In this document: piece by piece, positions 51,258 to 58,771 of the stretch
Position numbering within the stretch: position 1 is the first letter of the stretch
How the letters are laid out: each line of letters opens with the position of its first letter
Origin: Bacteroidota bacterium
Lineage (GTDB): Bacteria; Bacteroidota; Bacteroidia; CAILMK01; JAAYUY01
Assembly (NCBI GenBank): GCA_018698135.1
Contig: JABINZ010000160.1
Coordinates: 1-58,771, forward strand
Reading direction: 5' to 3'
DNA length: 58,771 nt
Notes under the pieces: model-generated
The model's input: the letters and a program-made list of their open reading frames with translations, nothing else
What the model was told of the DNA's origin: nothing
Database searches by the model: none
Translations under genes and position numbers: made by a program

Positions 51258-51797
51258 ATGAAAAAATTAAGCTCATACGTTATTGTATTTGCAGGATTAG
51301 TGATGTCTTTTTATTTTGTTTCATGTGAAAAAGATGACCCAAATGCACCATTTGTAGCTGTTCAGGATGATTTGAATATGGCAACAAATGATTTTGATTT
51401 GAATGTAACAGGCAAGCCCTATGGAGATGCAACAATCTCTCATAATGGATCCAGCATGCCTGCCGATTCAACTTTTAGAGATATTTTTACAAATTTGAAG
51501 AAAAACGCTGATGATGTTGAAAAAGGAACCATTATTACAAAGCATACTTACCTGATGGATAATGCTGGGATGAAAAGCGACTTACAAGTTACTTTTGCGA
51601 TGATCAAGCGTGAATCTGGTTATTTTGCTGATGGAGGAGATTGGGAATATGTAATGATGCCTTTTGATGCTTCGGTTGATTATACAATGAATCCAAATGG
51701 ATTGTTACCTGATACAACCTCAACTATGCGTGGGAAACTAGCCAATTGTGCTGCTTGCCATGCTTCAGGAGGAACAGATTATATTTTTATAAAATAG
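51258..51797 (+). CDS. cytochrome P460-like lipoprotein
   Basis: A 179-residue lipoprotein (FVSCEKDD, Cys23). C-E-K-D-D fits the Bacteroidota surface-export signal, so it is likely exposed outside the cell. One haem c site, CAACH, is near the C-terminus and is followed by TDYIF; upstream are KRESGYFADGGDWEYV. These match the P460/cytochrome c'-beta group, whose members bind NO or oxidise hydroxylamine. The function here is open. It has its own promoter and terminator next to the metal efflux operon. Confidence 0.75.
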   Translation: MKKLSSYVIVFAGLVMSFYFVSCEKDDPNAPFVAVQDDLNMATNDFDLNVTGKPYGDATISHNGSSMPADSTFRDIFTNLKKNADDVEKGTIITKHTYLMDNAGMKSDLQVTFAMIKRESGYFADGGDWEYVMMPFDASVDYTMNPNGLLPDTTSTMRGKLANCAACHASGGTDYIFIK

Positions 51798-51814
51798 ATG
51801 TTGATATTAATCAG

Positions 51815-51851
51815 AAAAGGGATCAGCCAAATGAGGTTGATCCCTTTTTTT
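51815..51851. terminator. bidirectional terminator between P460-like gene and dnaA
   Basis: AAAAGGGATCA-G-CC (51815-51828), loop AAATGA, GG-T-TGATCCCTTTT (51835-51848), then T to 51851; the reverse strand also ends in T. Serves the plus-strand gene ending at 51797 and dnaA ending at 51873. Confidence 0.9.
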
Positions 51852-51872
51852 ATGCACTCAATTTTGGTTTTA

Positions 51873-53306
51873 TTATCCTAAATTAATATTAATAATCTTT
51901 TGTATTTCAGTCAATTTGTTATTGTATTCAATATCTGTATCCTTTAAATCATTTACTGTTTGACATGCATGAATAACAGTGGAGTGATCTCGATTTCCAA
52001 AATGCTTCCCTATCACACAAAGTGATGAATTGGTTAGTTTTTTAGAAAAGAACATAGATATCTGACGAGCTTGAACAATTTCTCTTTTTCTTGTTTTAGA
52101 TTTAATATCTTCGACAGTAATACTTAAGTGATCACCAACCAGTCGTTGAATATGCTCAATCGTTAACTCTTTCGAAGATTTTTTGATAAAATTCTTTAAA
52201 ACTTCCTTAGCCAGATTGATATTTATTTCCTTTTTATTAAATGATGCTTGTGCCAGCATGCTTATTAAGGCTCCTTCTAATTCCCTGACACTGGTATTTA
52301 CATGATAAGCTACATACTCAACAACATCACGTGGTAATTCAATACCATCAGCATGCATTTTATTTTCCAGGATAGCAACCCTTGTTTCAAAATCAGGCTT
52401 TTGTAAATCGGCAGATAATCCCCATTTAAATCTCGACAGCAAACGTTCTTCCAATCCCTTCATATCTTTTGGAGAAGTATCCGAAGTAAGAATCAATTGC
52501 TTTTCGCTTTGGTGCAAATGATTAAAAATATGAAAGAATATATCCTGCGTTTTTTCCTTGTTGGCAAGAAACTGAACATCATCTACAATTAATACATCTA
52601 TTAATTGATAAAAATTAAGAAAATCATTGACAATGTTGTTTCTAACTGATTCGACATACTGATTAGTAAATTGCTCAGCCGAAACATAAAGAACCACTTT
52701 GTTTTTAAAGCTATTCCTTATTTCATTACCAATAGCTTGAGCAAGATGTGTTTTTCCAAGCCCCACTCCTCCATAAAGGAATAGTGGATTGAACGCAGTT
52801 CCGCCAGGTTTTGACGCTACAGCTAATCCAGCTGATCTGGCCAAACGATTACATTCACCCTCAATATATTTATCAAAAATAAAGTTTCCGTTCAATTGAG
52901 GATCCACTTTAATTTTCTTCAGACCAGGAATAATAAAGGGGTTTTTAATGCTATTGGATATATTCAAAGGCATTGTAACCTCCATACCTTCATCGGCATT
53001 TAATTGTGAACCAGGCATGTTGATTGTTCTTGCTTTACCATTATCGGAGCTATTCTCCACAATAATATTATACTCTAAGCGAGCACCAGGACCAATAACC
53101 TTCTTTATTGTACGTCTTATTAAATTGACATAATGCTCTTCCAACCATTCATAGAAGAAAAGGCTAGGCACTTGAATTGTGAGAACTTTGCCCTCTTGCC
53201 TTACTGGTTTGATTGGGTTAAACCAGGTTTTATAGCTTTGCATATTAACATTATCTTTAATAATGTCAAGGCACTTCTCCCAATACTCAATGTGTTTATC
53301 ACTCAT
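51873..53306 (-). CDS. dnaA: chromosomal replication initiator protein DnaA
   Basis: A 477-residue DnaA. The start is ATG 53306 (MSDKHIEYWEKCLDII), not the longer frame from 53363. Domain I residues 1-80; AAA+ domain with Walker A GGVGLGKTHLAQAIGN and Walker B VLIVDDVQFL; domain IV signature IGKHFGNRDHSTVIHA that reads DnaA boxes. It unwinds the origin. A perfect DnaA box lies 24 bases upstream of the start, suggesting autoregulation. No dnaN is nearby on either side. Confidence 0.96.
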   Translation of the reverse strand: MSDKHIEYWEKCLDIIKDNVNMQSYKTWFNPIKPVRQEGKVLTIQVPSLFFYEWLEEHYVNLIRRTIKKVIGPGARLEYNIIVENSSDNGKARTINMPGSQLNADEGMEVTMPLNISNSIKNPFIIPGLKKIKVDPQLNGNFIFDKYIEGECNRLARSAGLAVASKPGGTAFNPLFLYGGVGLGKTHLAQAIGNEIRNSFKNKVVLYVSAEQFTNQYVESVRNNIVNDFLNFYQLIDVLIVDDVQFLANKEKTQDIFFHIFNHLHQSEKQLILTSDTSPKDMKGLEERLLSRFKWGLSADLQKPDFETRVAILENKMHADGIELPRDVVEYVAYHVNTSVRELEGALISMLAQASFNKKEININLAKEVLKNFIKKSSKELTIEHIQRLVGDHLSITVEDIKSKTRKREIVQARQISMFFSKKLTNSSLCVIGKHFGNRDHSTVIHACQTVNDLKDTDIEYNNKLTEIQKIININLG

Positions 53307-53329
53307 AATTTTTTTGCGAAATAGTAATT

Positions 53330-53338
53330 GTGGATAAC
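53330..53338 (-). promoter_or_regulatory. DnaA box upstream of dnaA
   Basis: TTATCCACA on the minus strand is a perfect consensus site. A weaker match, TTGTTCACA on the same strand, lies around 53391-53399. Too few boxes and too little AT-rich space to call an origin here. Confidence 0.65.
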
Positions 53339-53413
53339 TTTCCAAACGGATATAAAGTTCCAAAAATTTTCAACGATTACGAAATTAATGTGAACAAATT
53401 TTTCTAAATATTT

Positions 53414-54331
53414 TTAAGAAATAGAAACTGAGGATGCTAGCGTAAAAATATTATTTTTTTTAGCATTGAAATAAAAATCGACTCTTCCAAGGTTAATTCC
53501 AGCCCAACCTACCTGAAATACACGGCAGTCATTGCTTTCAGCGTTTTTGACCATTCTAGGTTCAGATAAAAAAGTATGTGTGTGCCCTCCAATTATCAAA
53601 TCTGTATATCTTGTATTTTTGCCAATTACTATATCACTTATTTTATGTGATTCATACTCAAAGCCCAAGTGAGATAAACAAATAATTAGATCGCAGTTCT
53701 TTTGAGTTTTCAACATCTCCTCTTCTTGCATGGCAATCTCTAGCGGATTCTTATAGACTGTATCACCAATGAGTGAATCAGGAACCAGGCCATCCAACTC
53801 AATTCCTAAACCATAAACCCCAACCCGAATTCCGTTTAAATCAAACACCTTATTATTAATAGACTTTTTGTCCATAATGGTAGATGAAAAATTGTAATTA
53901 GAAGAAATAAATGGAAAAGTTGCTAATTCAGCTAATTGTGATAAACGTTCAATACCTGCATCAAAATCATGATTTCCAATGGCAGCGGCATCATAACCCA
54001 TTTCTGACATCAGTTTAATCTCCAACTCACCCTGATAAAAATTAAAATAGGGTGTTCCTTGCAAAATATCGCCAGCATCAAACAAAAGAACGTTCTCATT
54101 TTCATTTCTAATTTCCCTTACCATAGATGCTCTGCGGGCAAAACCACCTAAACCTTGATTCCTACTTCCATCCATCGGAAATGGCTCAATTCGGCTATGC
54201 ACATCATTTGTGTGTAGAATAGTAATTTTCCGAACATCTTGCTTGGCTAATAAATTAAGAGGCAAAGAACTCAATGCAGCAGCACCTATACCACCAAGCC
54301 CAGAATATTTTAGAAAATTTCTTCTATTCAT
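53414..54331 (-). CDS. 5'-nucleotidase-type metallophosphatase, catalytic half (Tat-exported)
   Basis: A 305-residue protein with a Tat-type signal (NRRNFLKYSG) and the UshA-like metallophosphatase domain: LHTNDVHSRIEPF, LFDAGDILQGTP, AIGNHDFD, LSHLG and GGHTHTFL. It lacks the C-terminal substrate-binding domain, which is encoded by the preceding gene. It hydrolyses nucleotides or similar phosphoesters in the periplasm. It overlaps that gene by 8 bases. Confidence 0.9.
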   Translation of the reverse strand: MNRRNFLKYSGLGGIGAAALSSLPLNLLAKQDVRKITILHTNDVHSRIEPFPMDGSRNQGLGGFARRASMVREIRNENENVLLFDAGDILQGTPYFNFYQGELEIKLMSEMGYDAAAIGNHDFDAGIERLSQLAELATFPFISSNYNFSSTIMDKKSINNKVFDLNGIRVGVYGLGIELDGLVPDSLIGDTVYKNPLEIAMQEEEMLKTQKNCDLIICLSHLGFEYESHKISDIVIGKNTRYTDLIIGGHTHTFLSEPRMVKNAESNDCRVFQVGWAGINLGRVDFYFNAKKNNIFTLASSVSIS

Positions 54332-55091
54332 CTATCCTTATCCTCCCTTGAAGTTCTGCTGAAAGTTCATTTCCGGCAACTTGTTCCAATTTAATAAAAT
54401 CGATTATCATATCTCTAAGGCGAACTCCAACTAAATCTCGATAGCTTATATCTTCTAAAAAAGACATCCCACTACCTCCATTTGCAAGATAATCGATAGT
54501 AGCTACTTTATATATTTTTTGCTTATCAATCTCTTTTCCTCCAATTGTTGCTTCAAATATTGTGTCATTTTTGATAGTGAGCATTAAGCCTGATACAGCA
54601 AGTTCTCCACCTAAAGCAATGTAATCAAAAAGTTTGGTCAGCGTTTCATAATCCATTTCTAAAACAATAATTTCATTCTCGAATGGCATCAACTCATAAA
54701 TCTTACTTAGGCTAATGTCTCCTTTTGGCAATATTGTTCGTAAGCCCCCATTGTTTGTAAAAGCAAAATCAACTTGTTTATGCAACTGATTTGTGGTCAT
54801 TTCAAACATCAAATCCGTAACAAAATTCCCCAAAAGTCCTTCAGGAAAATCTTTACTCATTTCTATTGCTGAATGACCTATAACCTGGTTCATTGTTAGC
54901 GACAGGCTATCTTTATACGGCTGAATCAGCTCATTTATTCGACTATCTTCTGCTACATGTTCGTTAACAGAAATAGAATTGGCTTCAATCTGTTGTAATG
55001 TATATTGAGATTTACAGGAACTTATTGAAACAATAAGTAGCCAGATTAAAAATAATCTCACACTTCGTCCTGCTATCTTTTTACTATTCAT
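54324..55091 (-). CDS. 5'-nucleotidase C-terminal domain lipoprotein
   Basis: A 255-residue lipoprotein (VSISSCKS, Cys26) made of the 5'-nucleotidase C-terminal domain: GNFVTDLMFEMT, FTNNGGLRTILPKGDIS, LMPFENEIIVLEMD and ATIDYLANGGSGM. In one-gene nucleotidases this domain gives substrate specificity. Here it is separate and precedes the catalytic half, so the two presumably assemble. The split arrangement is found in other Bacteroidota. Confidence 0.87.
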   Translation of the reverse strand: MNSKKIAGRSVRLFLIWLLIVSISSCKSQYTLQQIEANSISVNEHVAEDSRINELIQPYKDSLSLTMNQVIGHSAIEMSKDFPEGLLGNFVTDLMFEMTTNQLHKQVDFAFTNNGGLRTILPKGDISLSKIYELMPFENEIIVLEMDYETLTKLFDYIALGGELAVSGLMLTIKNDTIFEATIGGKEIDKQKIYKVATIDYLANGGSGMSFLEDISYRDLVGVRLRDMIIDFIKLEQVAGNELSAELQGRIRIDE

Positions 55092-55106
55092 TATTAATTC
55101 AGAAAT

Positions 55107-55625
55107 TTAAAATAATTGAGCAGCCTCTTTCTTCAACATAGCAATAGTAGCTACAAGTAAGGACCTTACACTATTGCTATTGGCAATAATTGTCTTGGTA
55201 AGAACAACAGCTGTTTCGGTATCCGACATTTTTTCTTTTGCCAGATTTAGTTGTTTAATGACTTCTTCTTTCGCATTAACAAGCATTTGCCAACTCTCAT
55301 TCGAGATGTATAATTGCTGGGCCAGATTGTGCTCAAACTCTGACCTCACAGTTGATAATAGTTGCAAATGAAAATCTGCTGCACTCAAATTATTCTTATT
55401 CATGCGCATAACCATTGCAGAAGGGCTCATTCTTTCTAAGAATAGCACCAATCTTTCGTATGCTTGTAAACGTAATAAAATGGTTTCTTTATTTACCAAA
55501 GCTTTGTTCTCAATATATTTCTTATCTGTTTCATTTTTAAGAAAAAATTTGATCAAATAAAAGGCAGTAAAAAAAACAATTACTGCTGGCAATACAATTT
55601 TGAGTAATTCGAGCATAAAATCCAT
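55107..55625 (-). CDS. hypothetical membrane-anchored coiled-coil protein
   Basis: A 172-residue protein with one N-terminal TM helix (about 7-27) and a long helical domain (ETILLRLQAYERLVLFLERM, SPSAMVMRMNKNNLSAADFH). A conserved Bacteroidota family of unknown function as far as I can tell. It is 15 bases upstream of the nucleotidase C-domain gene. A -7-like TATTTTTG lies at 55648-55641. Confidence 0.7.
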   Translation of the reverse strand: MDFMLELLKIVLPAVIVFFTAFYLIKFFLKNETDKKYIENKALVNKETILLRLQAYERLVLFLERMSPSAMVMRMNKNNLSAADFHLQLLSTVRSEFEHNLAQQLYISNESWQMLVNAKEEVIKQLNLAKEKMSDTETAVVLTKTIIANSNSVRSLLVATIAMLKKEAAQLF

Positions 55626-55768
55626 GGTAAACTTTTAATGCAAAAATAAGCCATTCAAATTATTAATAGGCTTATAATTGAATAATGAAAACAAGATACT
55701 TAAAAATAATATCTATTTGAATAACGCATAAAATACCTAAATTGGTATGCTTTAATAATTCATTTTTG

Positions 55769-57016
55769 ATGAAGAATACATTAATATATAAGTTACTTCA
55801 TTTCGAAGACCTATCGCTTGCATTCAGATATGTAATGGGTAATTTGTTGAGAAGTATTCTTACCATTTTGGTTATCGTTTTTGGCATCATGTCGCTTGTT
55901 GGCATGTTAACAGCTATTGATGGATTAAAAAGCTCCCTATTAAGTAATTTCTCTCAATTGGGTTCAAATAGTTTTTCAATCAGCGATATTAATTATTTTG
56001 CTTCCGAAAATGGCCGCCCTGTTCAATATCCAAAAATAAGCCATCGCGACATTCGTATTTTTAAAGAACGTTATACGAATAAAGCTATCGTTTCTGCTAA
56101 TTATACAGCCTCACAAAGTGCAATTGTGAAATTTAAATCAAATAAAACAAATCCACGAATACGCGTTATTGGAACAGATGAGAACTATTTTGTAAGCTCT
56201 TCGCTAAACATTGATGAAGGCAGAAACTTCAATCACATCGAAACCCAATACGGAGCCAATGTTGTTATTTTGGGAAGTGGATTAAAAAGAGAATTATTTG
56301 GAAATGCAAATGCCATGGGAAAGGTTGTTACATCGGGTTCAGGAAAGTATAAGGTTATTGGGATACTTGAAAAAAAGGGAGCAACTTTCGGCATGTCTTA
56401 TGACCATATTTTTATCGTCCCAATGAAGGCAGCCAGAAAAAATTTCGCTTCACAAAATGAATCTTATACATTAGGCGTTCAGGTTTCCAGTTATGAAAAA
56501 CTGGATGTTGCTGTTAATGAAGCAATCGCTATTTTCCGTATGGTTAGGCAATTAAAACCAAAAGATGAGAATAATTTTGATTTGCAAAAAAGCGACAACC
56601 TAATCAATATCATTACCAAGCAACTTCGGGCAATAACCATTGTTACATTAGTTATTAGTTTAATCACTTTAATCAGCTCAGCAGTAGCATTAATGAATAT
56701 AATGCTCGTTTCAGTTAAAGAACGAATTCGGGAAATTGGAACTATGAAAGCACTGGGTGCAACTGTTGATAATGTAAAAAGACAATTTCTATCTGAAGCA
56801 CTGATAGTCAGTCAAATAGGCTCTGCTTTTGGAATTGTATTTGGCATAGCTATAGGGAATCTATTTGCCAGCAAAATGGGTAGCGAATTTGTCATACCAT
56901 GGGGTTGGGTAATTTTTGCAGTTATTATGAGTATTGTCGTTGGCATTACTGCAGGTTATTATCCCGCAGTGAAGGCTGCGCGCATGGACCCCATCGATGC
57001 ATTGAGACATGAGTAA
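55769..57016 (+). CDS. MacB/FtsX-type ABC transporter permease
   Basis: A 415-residue permease; ATG 55769 chosen, the longer frame needs TTG at 55742. A first TM helix (about 25-47) is followed by a periplasmic MacB_PCD domain (about 50-275) and three TM helices in the FtsX domain with SVKERIREIGTMKALGAT and the ending ARMDPIDALRHE. No ATPase gene is adjacent, so its partner is elsewhere. Roles in the family: lipoprotein release, drug or peptide efflux. Confidence 0.88.
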   Translation: MKNTLIYKLLHFEDLSLAFRYVMGNLLRSILTILVIVFGIMSLVGMLTAIDGLKSSLLSNFSQLGSNSFSISDINYFASENGRPVQYPKISHRDIRIFKERYTNKAIVSANYTASQSAIVKFKSNKTNPRIRVIGTDENYFVSSSLNIDEGRNFNHIETQYGANVVILGSGLKRELFGNANAMGKVVTSGSGKYKVIGILEKKGATFGMSYDHIFIVPMKAARKNFASQNESYTLGVQVSSYEKLDVAVNEAIAIFRMVRQLKPKDENNFDLQKSDNLINIITKQLRAITIVTLVISLITLISSAVALMNIMLVSVKERIREIGTMKALGATVDNVKRQFLSEALIVSQIGSAFGIVFGIAIGNLFASKMGSEFVIPWGWVIFAVIMSIVVGITAGYYPAVKAARMDPIDALRHE

Positions 57017-57153
57017 AATATAAATTTCAATTACTAGATTGAATAAAATATTGAGTTTTCAACAATCCCACCATATCATTTAAATCGTCAGGATAGCATT
57101 AAGTTGTATTTTTCTTGAAAATAAATCTGGCTTTAATAAACGGAATCATCAAA

Positions 57154-58302
57154 ATGCGTTTTAAAATAATCAAAATCTTAATTTTTCTGATCCTACTGAC
57201 TCCCTTATTCAGCTATTTATGGTGGCAATTTTCAAAAGAAAAACCAGTCAATATTTACATATTAGACAAAACAGTATCTACTTTCCAACGCAATGAGCAT
57301 CTAGCATTGAATTGGGTGCTAAACCAATACAGATATACAAAAGATGATCTTTCATCCTATCAAGCCAATACTGATTATGATGGATTTTATCCATTAAAAA
57401 ACAAGCAGTTCTACACACAGGACATGGACTCCTTGGATGAATCTCAATTGGATAGTCTTTCATCTGCTCTGGATTTAGTTTATTATACCGACCTCTATGG
57501 AGTGTATGAGAATGAATGGTATTACGACAAAAATGAAACGGAACATTCAAAACTCATTTATGGTGGGATGACCGAAAATGAATATCTTTTATTGGAGAAA
57601 ATGAAGAATCAGAAAAAATTAATTATTTCTGAGTTTAACATGATTGCCTCCCCTACATCATCCACAATCAGACATAAAACCGAGCAATTATTCGACATTC
57701 ACTGGACAGGCTGGACATGCCGTTATTTTAGCTTATTAGATACCACAAAAAATAAGGAATTGCCTCGATGGGTTATCCGCTTATATAAAGAACAAAATAA
57801 TGGGAATTGGCCTTTTAAAAAATCGGGAATTGTTTTTGTTCATGAAAATAGTCGAATTGAAATTCTTGAGAAAAAAACACATCTAAATGACGAACTACCT
57901 TTTATCTTTACTTCAGAATATGGTCAAAAAACATATCAATTACCAGCTAAAATTTCGTATCCTTATTGGATTGACATTACCTATTCCGGGCATAGTAATC
58001 AAGTTGTATCGACCTATTTAATTAATCCAAATGACGAAGGACAGAAATTGCTAAAGGATGCTGGAATACCATTGGAATTTCCGGCTGTAATTGAACATAT
58101 CGATGACTATAAGTTCTACTATTTCTGTGGGGATTTCACCGACAATCCCATAAATATCAATTCCAGTTTTTTTCGAGGCATTTCAGGTATTAGCTTTGCA
58201 TTTTACAACAGCGATCAACTTGAGCAGAGGAAACAATTTTTCTGGACTTTTTACAGACCAATGATAAAAGAAATATTAAGTAAGCACCTATTAACAGAAT
58301 AA
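57154..58302 (+). CDS. hypothetical membrane-anchored protein
   Basis: A 382-residue protein from ATG 57154 (a TTG at 57115 would add 13 residues). One TM helix (about 6-25) and a large extracytoplasmic domain with many Tyr and Trp residues (EKPVNIYILDKTVSTF, IHWTGWTCRYFSLLD, KISYPYWIDITYSGHSNQ). I do not recognise it. It is followed 3 bases later by a lone receiver domain and then an exported protein, so it may belong to a regulated surface-polysaccharide or signalling operon. Confidence 0.6.
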   Translation: MRFKIIKILIFLILLTPLFSYLWWQFSKEKPVNIYILDKTVSTFQRNEHLALNWVLNQYRYTKDDLSSYQANTDYDGFYPLKNKQFYTQDMDSLDESQLDSLSSALDLVYYTDLYGVYENEWYYDKNETEHSKLIYGGMTENEYLLLEKMKNQKKLIISEFNMIASPTSSTIRHKTEQLFDIHWTGWTCRYFSLLDTTKNKELPRWVIRLYKEQNNGNWPFKKSGIVFVHENSRIEILEKKTHLNDELPFIFTSEYGQKTYQLPAKISYPYWIDITYSGHSNQVVSTYLINPNDEGQKLLKDAGIPLEFPAVIEHIDDYKFYYFCGDFTDNPININSSFFRGISGISFAFYNSDQLEQRKQFFWTFYRPMIKEILSKHLLTE

Positions 58303-58305
58303 GCA

Positions 58306-58668
58306 ATGAAAATACTTGTATGCGAGGATGATTTAATTATCCTTAAAATGTTAGAATTAAAACTGTCGCGTGAGGAGTATGATGTTCATATTGCTCACGA
58401 TGGTCGGGAAGCAAAGGAATTATTGAATAAAAATGAATACGAACTGATTCTTACAGATATTATGATGCCCTTTATTGGGGGCACAGAACTGGTCAATTAT
58501 ATTCGAACTGAACTCAAATCTGATGTACCCATTATCGTTTTATCAGGATTGCATGATGAGGATACTATTCTTAAAGCATTTGATTTAGGTATTGATGATT
58601 ACATCATAAAACCTTTTAGCCCAAATGAGTTATCGATACGCATGAAAAGAGTTATTCGAAGAAAATGA
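58306..58668 (+). CDS. stand-alone response regulator receiver protein
   Basis: A 120-residue CheY-like domain with no output domain: ILVCEDDLIILKMLELKL, phosphoacceptor Asp52 in LILTDIMMP, VLSGLHDED and Lys in IIKPFSP. It probably acts by protein contact. Its stop overlaps the next start (ATGA at 58665). Confidence 0.93.
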   Translation: MKILVCEDDLIILKMLELKLSREEYDVHIAHDGREAKELLNKNEYELILTDIMMPFIGGTELVNYIRTELKSDVPIIVLSGLHDEDTILKAFDLGIDDYIIKPFSPNELSIRMKRVIRRK

Positions 58669-58771
58669 GAAAATATGTCCTTACAGCCTTTCTGTTATTT
58701 CTATTATTCGGCCTACCTAAAATTAGTTTAGGACAAAAAAACATTTCAGCCCAGCCCGATAGTTTTTTCTT
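58665..58771 (+). CDS. exported protein, start only (cut by window end)
   Basis: ATG 58665 overlaps the stop of the receiver gene. The visible 35 codons begin MRKYVLTAFLLFLLFGLPKI and give a signal peptide ending near SLGQ. The product cannot be told. Confidence 0.7.
   Translation, partial: MRKYVLTAFLLFLLFGLPKISLGQKNISAQPDSFF

Noticed and set aside
53307-53413. Replication origin next to dnaA
   Set aside because: Only one perfect DnaA box and one weak match; no box cluster, no AT-rich unwinding region of useful size and no dnaN neighbour.
1-58771. CRISPR arrays, tRNA or rRNA genes
   Set aside because: No regularly spaced repeats, and no tRNA-like or rRNA-like sequence was noticed on reading; a tRNA scan could not be run.

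Overview
The window is low-GC DNA from a member of the Bacteroidota, probably an anaerobic or facultative one. The signs are four TonB-dependent receptors (two with an N-terminal carboxypeptidase-regulatory-like domain and a third with a similar one), Bacteroidota-type promoter boxes (TANNTTTG at -7), almost no purine-rich ribosome binding sites, lipoproteins with a surface-export-like signal (C-x-K-D-D), tandem FKBP isomerases, a Vps10/BNR protein and a Bacteroidota-style ars operon. I saw no tRNA, rRNA or CRISPR.

Layout. 1-3848 (-): most of an alpha-2-macroglobulin-like lipoprotein cut by the window edge. 4045-8892 (+): a deoxysugar operon (two RmlC-like epimerases, an extended SDR, RmlD) followed by a small TonB receptor. 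8913-11228 (-): three tandem FKBP prolyl isomerases. 11408-16395 (+): a YafK-like L,D-transpeptidase-family protein, a membrane transglutaminase-like protein and a large BNR/Vps10 protein. 16414-17094: a REP-associated tyrosine transposase between perfect inverted palindromes. 17199-18362: a THUMP/RlmL-type methyltransferase with an altered catalytic motif. 18401-19392: an intact IS1595-type element with target duplication. 19438-21853: a NarL-type two-component system. 22248-34692: the most unusual locus, described below. 34693-38585: palindromic repeats and single genes (Mrr-type nuclease, DUF3795 protein, lipoprotein, membrane protein, metallophosphoesterase). 38731-45462 (-): an arsenic operon of eleven frames including ArsR, two ArsF-like proteins, an ArsG-like permease, ArsC, ArsM, Acr3 and an unlisted 35-codon frame. 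45644-51126 (+): a CzcA-type RND efflux system, then a P460-like cytochrome lipoprotein (51258-51797). 51873-55625 (-): dnaA, a 5'-nucleotidase split over two genes and a membrane protein. 55769-58771 (+): an orphan MacB-type permease and the start of an operon with an unknown membrane protein, a lone receiver domain and a cut exported protein.

The 22-35 kb locus. Two paralogous TonB receptors carry the CxxxM and HxM residues that bind copper in OprC, at almost the same spacing. Each is followed by a small paralogous lipoprotein ending in GTVPF, and each has the same upstream regulatory block. The second pair runs without a terminator into a third TonB receptor, a DUF4198-like exported protein, a NapH/CcoG-like membrane polyferredoxin, an HgdB/double-cubane-cluster-type protein and its ATP-driven activase. 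I infer a metal (likely copper or copper-chelate) uptake system coupled to low-potential electron transfer. The parts belong to known families; the combination is one I do not recognise. The two-component system just upstream is a candidate regulator.

Metal themes recur: copper-type import at 22-35 kb, arsenic resistance at 39-45 kb, and divalent metal efflux at 46-51 kb, the last two transcribed divergently from a 181-bp region holding a probable ArsR operator.
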